The position numbers were made by a program, and so were the translations under genes. This document shows, piece by piece, positions 7,150 through 10,478 of a stretch of DNA of 10,478 bases (its first letter is position 1; the number at the start of each line of letters is the position of its first letter). The stretch comes from an uncultured Campylobacter sp. (lineage in GTDB: Bacteria > Campylobacterota > Campylobacteria > Campylobacterales > Campylobacteraceae). The DNA lies in assembly GCF_938031315.1 (NCBI RefSeq), contig NZ_CALHHT010000138.1:1-10478 (forward strand), in the 5' to 3' direction. Below the pieces are notes generated by a model. That model was not told the DNA's origin. It saw only the letters and a list, made by a program, of their open reading frames with translations, and ran no database searches.

Positions 7150-8487
7150 ATGAGACTTGAGCGTATCGGCGAGGACTCGGCACTGATCGCGCGCATAGAG
7201 GCGATCAATGTCGCGGCGTTCCCCGAAATCGAGCGTATCAGCATAAAAAATTTCTTAAAAATGTCGCGCAAAGGACAGCTTGAAATCGCGGCGATTTTCG
7301 AGGATTTTAGCGCCCTGGGCGGCGGCGCGGCAAATAAACATCGCGCGGCAGCGAGCGAAAATTTATGCGCGCCGAAGCAGGATTTTTGCGCGGCAAAGCG
7401 GGATTGCGGCGAAGCAAGCCAAAATCGCGGTTCTGCAGGTAAAAATTCCGATGCGGATAACCGCGGCGCGGCAGAATTAGCCTCTTTGAGTTCCGAAAAT
7501 CGCGGCGCGGCAGATAAAAACTCTAATGCGACGTGTGAAAAATCCAGCTTGAAAAGTAAAAATCCCGGCGCAGCAAGCGAAAATTTATGCGCGCTGCAAG
7601 ATTGCAGCGAAGCGAGCCAAAATTGCGGCTCTGCGGGTAATTGCGCCACGGCGGCGCAAAATTTAAGCGGCGAGGAGCTGGTTGGCTTTTTCGTCTATAG
7701 AACTGAGCAAACCTACAAGCGCGCGGTTTCGCACCACAAACAGCCGCCGCTTCGCCTAAATGCGGATAAAATTTTAAGATCCAAAGCCCATAGCAGCGCG
7801 GAATTTGAAAGCGCAGGAGATGAAATTTCAAGCGGCAAAGTAAAATTTTCAGAAGCAAAATTTTTTAGCGTTGCAAGCGGTAAAATCGCAGGTCAAAAAA
7901 CGCAGCCTCTGGGCGGCGATGAAATTTTAAACGCGAGCGCAGATAGCAAAATTCCGATCGACGCGGACCGTTTGATTTGCGGTGCGGGCGGCAAAATTTT
8001 ATCAAGCGCCAGAAGGGATGAAATTTTATCAAGCGCCGCAGAGGGAAAAATTTCGTCAGGTACCGCAGAAAGCGAAATTTCGCGCTACGATGAGAGCGAA
8101 ATTTCAAGCGGCGGGGAGAGTGGGATTTTTTACGTGGCCTACCTCGGCATCGATGCGAAATTTCGCGGGCTGGGGATCGGCTCAAGGTTGCTCGCGCTCA
8201 TCTCCGAGCAAAATCCGCGCGCCCAAATCGTGCTTGATGTCGAGCCGCCGCACGAGGACGCGCCCAACCTCGCGCAACGCCTGCGCCGCATAGAATTCTA
8301 CGGCAGGCACGGCTTTCGGCGCTGCGGCAAGTTTTTTAACTACGCGGGGCTAAGCTTCGAGATCCTTGCTAAGCCGCCGCTAAGCGCGCCGCAGCAGGGA
8401 TTTGACGTAGCGAGCTTCGTGAAATTTATCGGCGCGGGCAATAAATTTAGATTTAAAATCACCGACGCGCCGCTATATAAAAACTAA
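7150..8487 (+). CDS. GNAT family N-acetyltransferase interrupted by two large low-complexity insertions
   Basis: This 445-residue protein is a GNAT acetyltransferase of ordinary size (about 190 residues) expanded by about 250 inserted residues. The acetyl-CoA motif is YLGIDAKFRGLGIGSRLL (about 331-348), with R-G-L-G-I-G as the pyrophosphate loop. Residues 1-52 form the N-terminal helices and strands, about 174-190 (EELVGFFVYR) a further strand, and about 325-410 the core and C-terminal part. Insertion 1 (about 53-173) is Ala/Asn/Ser/Cys-rich and contains a duplicated module. Insertion 2 (about 192-324) is made of short repeats with Lys-Ile or Glu-Ile. Both sit between predicted beta strands, where loops tolerate length, and the frame stays open throughout. 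AAGGAG (7138-7143) lies 6 bases before ATG. The stop overlaps the next gene by one base (TAATG). Substrate unknown. Confidence 0.85.
   Translation: MRLERIGEDSALIARIEAINVAAFPEIERISIKNFLKMSRKGQLEIAAIFEDFSALGGGAANKHRAAASENLCAPKQDFCAAKRDCGEASQNRGSAGKNSDADNRGAAELASLSSENRGAADKNSNATCEKSSLKSKNPGAASENLCALQDCSEASQNCGSAGNCATAAQNLSGEELVGFFVYRTEQTYKRAVSHHKQPPLRLNADKILRSKAHSSAEFESAGDEISSGKVKFSEAKFFSVASGKIAGQKTQPLGGDEILNASADSKIPIDADRLICGAGGKILSSARRDEILSSAAEGKISSGTAESEISRYDESEISSGGESGIFYVAYLGIDAKFRGLGIGSRLLALISEQNPRAQIVLDVEPPHEDAPNLAQRLRRIEFYGRHGFRRCGKFFNYAGLSFEILAKPPLSAPQQGFDVASFVKFIGAGNKFRFKITDAPLYKN
7348..7647 (+). repeat. Duplicated module in GNAT insertion 1
   Basis: Residues 67-100 and 141-166 of the GNAT protein share AASENLCA, then DC, EASQN and GSAG in the same order. 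The DNA copies lie at about 7348-7449 and 7570-7647. The second lacks about eight codons between LCA and DC. NRGAA also recurs at about 104-108 and 118-122. Long shared stretches at the DNA level, such as AGCGAAAATTTATGCGCG, show that this is a DNA duplication, not only similar composition. Confidence 0.75.
7994..8122 (+). repeat. 27-bp AAATTT-nucleated tandem repeat in GNAT insertion 2
   Basis: AAATTT occurs at 7994, 8021, 8048 and 8075, exactly 27 bases apart, then at 8099 after 24. The first two units share AAATTTTATCAAGCGCC. Translated, the units are nine residues long, of the form (K/E)-I-(L/S)-S-(S/G)-(A/T)-x-x-x, for example EILSSAAEG and KISSGTAES. Older, more diverged units extend upstream to about 7769. 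Confidence 0.8.
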
Positions 8488-9176
8488 TGCAAAAGCCCGA
8501 ATTCAGCCTCATCTGCGACGATACGTTTTATAGAATTTTCTCCGCCTCTATCCTTGCGTTTTTTTGTATTTTTATCTCTTTGGACATCGGCGGATCGGGG
8601 GAGCTGTTTTACACGGACAGCCCGCTACGCTCGCAGCGAGCCAAGCCCAGCCTGACGATCGTTTTTATGTTTTTAGCGTTACTTTATCTGCGAAGCGGTA
8701 GCAAAGAGGCGGCGCGCGTGGAATTTGACGAGCTTAAAATATCCTTTCGCAGAGGGCTAGACAAATACGATCTTATGCTTGGATGCGTCGATCTGATAGA
8801 GCCGTCGCTCGGCTTCGTGCGGACGTTTCGCGTGCCGTTTCTAAGCTACGAACGGTTTTTGAAACTGCAAGAAATTTTAAAATTCTTGCTTCTTTTCGCA
8901 TACGTCGCGGGCGTGTTTTTGACGATCAAATTCGGCTTTGCCGAGGCTGCGATCTATGCAGCGGCGGGCATTTTTGCGATTTTGATCGCTTCAAAGCTCG
9001 TAGTCGCGCGAAGGCTAGACGGACGAGCGGGGCTACGACTTCGCGACTGCCTGCTACTGCGCGGCAAGGACGATACGGGCGCGACGGTATTTTTTTGCAT
9101 CCGTCCTAGCCGCACCGAGCGCGAAGCTTTACGCATATATTTTTTGAAAAATTTCAGCTACGACATTAAGGCGTGA
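8487..9176 (+). CDS. Hypothetical four-helix membrane protein with C-terminal cytosolic domain
   Basis: I do not recognise this 229-residue protein. It has four hydrophobic segments at about 17-33, 55-69, 130-148 and 152-172. A soluble stretch (about 75-125, with VEFDELKISFRR) lies between the second and third. The C-terminal domain (173-229) has two short strands and a helix, GLRLRDCLLL, TVFFCIR and EREALRIYFLKNF. Two strands separated by a hydrophobic hairpin and a final helix recall bacterial PH-like membrane proteins, but this is only a fold impression. It starts in the stop codon of the GNAT gene (TAATG), so the two are translationally coupled. Parts resemble the broken fragment at 9206 and the AT-rich gene at 9562, including a shared FYT motif just before the second helix. 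These appear to be paralogs. Confidence 0.75.
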   Translation: MQKPEFSLICDDTFYRIFSASILAFFCIFISLDIGGSGELFYTDSPLRSQRAKPSLTIVFMFLALLYLRSGSKEAARVEFDELKISFRRGLDKYDLMLGCVDLIEPSLGFVRTFRVPFLSYERFLKLQEILKFLLLFAYVAGVFLTIKFGFAEAAIYAAAGIFAILIASKLVVARRLDGRAGLRLRDCLLLRGKDDTGATVFFCIRPSRTEREALRIYFLKNFSYDIKA

Positions 9177-9187
9177 AATTTTTTGGC

Positions 9188-9217
9188 TTTCAGCGTAAAA
9201 TTTAGACCCGCGGGGTA
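9188..9217 (+). repeat. 30-bp direct repeat, copy 1
   Basis: This matches 10433-10462 base for base over 30 positions, with different bases on both sides. The core is AAATTTAGACCCGCGGGG, which includes the palindromes AAATTT and CCCGCGGG. It begins 12 bases after the stop of the membrane protein gene. The two copies are 1,245 bases apart and enclose the AT-rich segment. Confidence 0.85.
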
Positions 9218-9313
9218 ATCTGGCTACGGCTAAACGCAAATGAAGCGCAAAGGCGGATGCTGCGCGAGTATTTCGCGGCGAGATTGGGGCTGGATTCGAG
9301 CAAATTCCACTCA
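9206..9313 (+). pseudogene. Remnant of a paralog of the 8487 membrane protein (C-terminal piece)
   Basis: The frame starting after the TAG at 9203 is open and reads GVIWLRLNANEAQRR followed by MLREYFAARLGLD. This resembles the C-terminus of the upstream gene, VFFCIRPSRTEREALRIYF, with a hydrophobic strand, a polar turn and a helix ending in L-R-x-Y-F. There is no start codon, Shine-Dalgarno or N-terminal part, and the frame runs into the tandem repeat at about 9316. It is best read as the tail of a deleted tandem copy. The similarity is short and was judged by eye. Confidence 0.5.
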
Positions 9314-9315
9314 CG

Positions 9316-9430
9316 GCAGTCGCAGATGAGATCGCTCAGTACTCGCAGTAATCCTCGAAGCAGTCGCAGATGAGATCGCTCGGCACCCGAAGCAATCCTC
9401 TAAGCAGCTTCAGATGAGTTGCTAGTGTCT
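9316..9430 (+). repeat. 44-bp imperfect tandem repeat (about 2.5 copies)
   Basis: Units begin at 9316, 9360 and 9404. The first 22 bases of units 1 and 2 (GCAGTCGCAGATGAGATCGC and the next two) are identical, and the whole units differ at about 6 of 44 positions. Unit 3 keeps GCAG and CAGATGAG and then diverges. The period is not a multiple of three, which argues against a coding repeat. There are no spacers, so this is not CRISPR. Confidence 0.75.
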
Positions 9431-9525
9431 GCTTGACTGAGATAACCGCGGCTTGTCGCAACTCGCCTCGCCGCAAGCGCCTATGCAAATATCCTGCGCT
9501 CTTAAACGCGTCGAAAGCGAGGCGG

Positions 9526-9534
9526 TGATAAAAT
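9526..9534 (+). promoter_or_regulatory. Probable promoter of the AT-rich gene
   Basis: TGATAAAAT resembles an extended -10 element (TGnTATAAT with one mismatch). It would start transcription near 9541, just ahead of the AAAGGA ribosome binding site at 9551-9556. The rest of 9431-9525 shows no gene. Confidence 0.4.
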
Positions 9535-9561
9535 ACGAAAACCATACCAAAAAGGAATTTT

Positions 9562-9945
9562 ATGAGGGATTACGACAAAGAGCCGATCAAAATCATAGAC
9601 AGAGCGGTTTACTTTCAAAACAATATCGTTCTTTTTCTTTCACTCGGTTGCTTATATAAAATATTCAATTTAGAAGTTACTCCGTTAAACTTAGAATTTT
9701 ACACGCATTTTAGTGCCGATTTAGTTATGTTTATCGTAGTGGTCTTTTTATTGTTGCCGGCTACGCTACTTTGGCCTATTAAAAGAAAGGGCAGTCCCGC
9801 GTATTTTTTATTGGAAAATAATAAAATCAGCTATATAAATGCTTTCGACGATAAGCCCGGATCACTAAATCAGGCGTTGAATGATTTTTATTTTGTCAAG
9901 AAAGAGGAAGTAATAAAAATTTGCGATGCCTGCGATATAGATTAA
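9562..9945 (+). CDS. 5' part of an AT-rich membrane protein gene, probably split by a frameshift
   Basis: This is a 127-residue reading frame with a good AAAGGA site 5 bases before its ATG. It has two membrane helices (about 21-36 and 52-71) and then a soluble strand-rich stretch (YFLLENNKISYINAF, then NDFYFVKKEEVIKI). It ends at TAA 9943-9945. The next frame is open from 9941 and continues with protein-like sequence, so this is likely the first half of a gene of about 284 residues reaching to 10414. Helix-helix-soluble order and an FYT motif before helix 2 match the gene at 8487, suggesting a diverged paralog. The AT-rich composition, unlike the GCG-rich genes before it, points to separate acquisition. 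Function unknown. Confidence 0.65.
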   Translation: MRDYDKEPIKIIDRAVYFQNNIVLFLSLGCLYKIFNLEVTPLNLEFYTHFSADLVMFIVVVFLLLPATLLWPIKRKGSPAYFLLENNKISYINAFDDKPGSLNQALNDFYFVKKEEVIKICDACDID

Positions 9946-10060
9946 GGTAGGTTTTTGCATTATATCAGAGCTATATGATAGCTACGGAAGATTTCACTAT
10001 TTTTCGTCATACGAGCTGTATAAAAAGTCGTCCATAGGGGTACACATAGGAAAGGTTGTA

Positions 10061-10414
10061 TTGTTTTTATATCATACGATAAATTTCATATTGTTCATCT
10101 TGCCGTTTAAAATTTATATGCTGATAAGAGCGGATGAGTCTTTGGGCTTAATCTGCAAAAATATCGTGCTAAGGTTCAAAAATAGAAATTACTTCCTTAT
10201 AAATATATATTCTAGGCGAGATCTGGATGAGATACTAGAGTATTTTAAGCAAAAAGGCGTCCAAGTTACGGATAAAGTGGTCTTTATGCCGCAGGCGCAG
10301 AATAAAGGCTTGTTTACCGATAAAAATGAAATTTGGAGCGATGATTTTAGCGATACGCAAATTCCAAAAGACACGTTTAAGCGAAAGCTTAGGCGATTTT
10401 TTAGCTTGGATTAG
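10061..10414 (+). CDS. 3' part of the split AT-rich membrane protein gene
   Basis: From TTG 10061 this frame gives 117 residues: a membrane helix (about 6-24), then a cytosolic domain with NIVLRFKNRNYFLINIYSR and DLDEILEYFKQKG. That pattern matches the strand-strand-helix C-terminus of the 8487 protein. The same frame is open upstream to 9941 without any ATG or GTG. It reads IISELYDSYGRFHYFSSYEL there, plausible protein that would join the 9562 gene after a +1 shift at 9940-9943. AAAGG at 10051-10055 lies 5 bases before the TTG, so independent translation of a short protein is possible. The split-gene reading (pseudogene, sequencing error or programmed shift) is more likely. Confidence 0.5.
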   Translation: MFLYHTINFILFILPFKIYMLIRADESLGLICKNIVLRFKNRNYFLINIYSRRDLDEILEYFKQKGVQVTDKVVFMPQAQNKGLFTDKNEIWSDDFSDTQIPKDTFKRKLRRFFSLD

Positions 10415-10432
10415 AGAGCGGAATTCCGCCCG

Positions 10433-10462
10433 TTTCAGCGTAAAATTTAGACCCGCGGGGTA
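10433..10462 (+). repeat. 30-bp direct repeat, copy 2
   Basis: This is an exact copy of 9188-9217. It begins 19 bases after the stop of the split AT-rich gene, preceded by a short palindrome GCGGAATTCCGC (10418-10429). What follows lies beyond the window. Confidence 0.85.
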
Positions 10463-10478
10463 GAATTACAAAAATTTT

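Noticed and set aside
9177..9218. 30-bp repeat as a coded C-terminal tail
   Set aside because: Both copies read FSVKFRPAG then stop in one frame. However, that frame matches the preceding gene only for copy 1, and only past its TGA; copy 2 is out of frame.
9316..9430. Possible CRISPR array
   Set aside because: The 44-bp units abut directly with no unique spacers and diverge along their length.
9336..9545. 69-codon minus-strand frame across the 44-bp repeat
   Set aside because: No ribosome binding site and no family resemblance. The repeat period is not a multiple of three, so a coding origin is unlikely.
10418..10429. GCGGAATTCCGC as terminator of the AT-rich gene
   Set aside because: The palindrome is perfect, but the usable stem is only about four base pairs and no T-run follows.

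Overview
The window looks like chromosomal DNA of a GC-rich, probably oral-type Campylobacter (the C. gracilis / C. rectus / C. showae kind). Three things suggest this. The core cluster is a TPR protein, rnhA, rnc and aroC next to dnaG, which as I remember it is the arrangement in Campylobacter. The protein sequences are epsilonproteobacterial in style. The DNA is also saturated with AAATTT motifs on a background near 50% GC. The species is inference; no search was possible.

Layout. Positions 1-980 (minus) hold most of a PP-loop, MnmA/ThiI-like ATPase that is cut by the window edge. It is coupled to dnaG (990-3089, minus), whose start codon lies directly behind a TATAAT box. Back to back with it is a plus-strand cluster: a membrane-anchored TPR protein with a C-terminal zinc ribbon like LapB (3150-4175), rnhA (4153-4575), a 402-bp gap of degenerate sequence, rnc (4978-5907) and aroC (5904-7019), with rnc and aroC overlapping by 4 bp. 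After a 130-bp gap come a GNAT acetyltransferase more than half made of low-complexity insertions (7150-8487) and an overlapping membrane protein gene (8487-9176). The last 1.3 kb is different: a 30-bp exact direct repeat (9188-9217 and 10433-10462) brackets a fragment of a paralog of the membrane protein, a 44-bp tandem repeat, and an AT-rich gene related to the same membrane protein that appears split by a +1 frameshift (9562-10414).

How the genes work together. DnaG (primer synthesis), RNase HI (removal of RNA in hybrids) and RNase III (dsRNA processing) are nucleic-acid housekeeping genes. AroC makes chorismate, and the PP-loop protein probably acts in tRNA thiolation or a related adenylation. 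The TPR/zinc-ribbon protein may be an envelope or LPS control factor.

The most unusual feature is a pattern at the DNA level. Long in-frame low-complexity insertions sit in DnaG and the GNAT protein and are studded with AAATTT. In dnaG the motif is read as Asn-Phe or Asn-Leu. In the GNAT gene it is read mostly as Lys-Ile or Glu-Ile. The shared unit is therefore the DNA word, not the peptide. AAATTT belongs to RAATTY, the methylated motif linked to DNA uptake in C. jejuni. RNase III also has a disordered tail of about 85 residues, but that tail contains no AAATTT.
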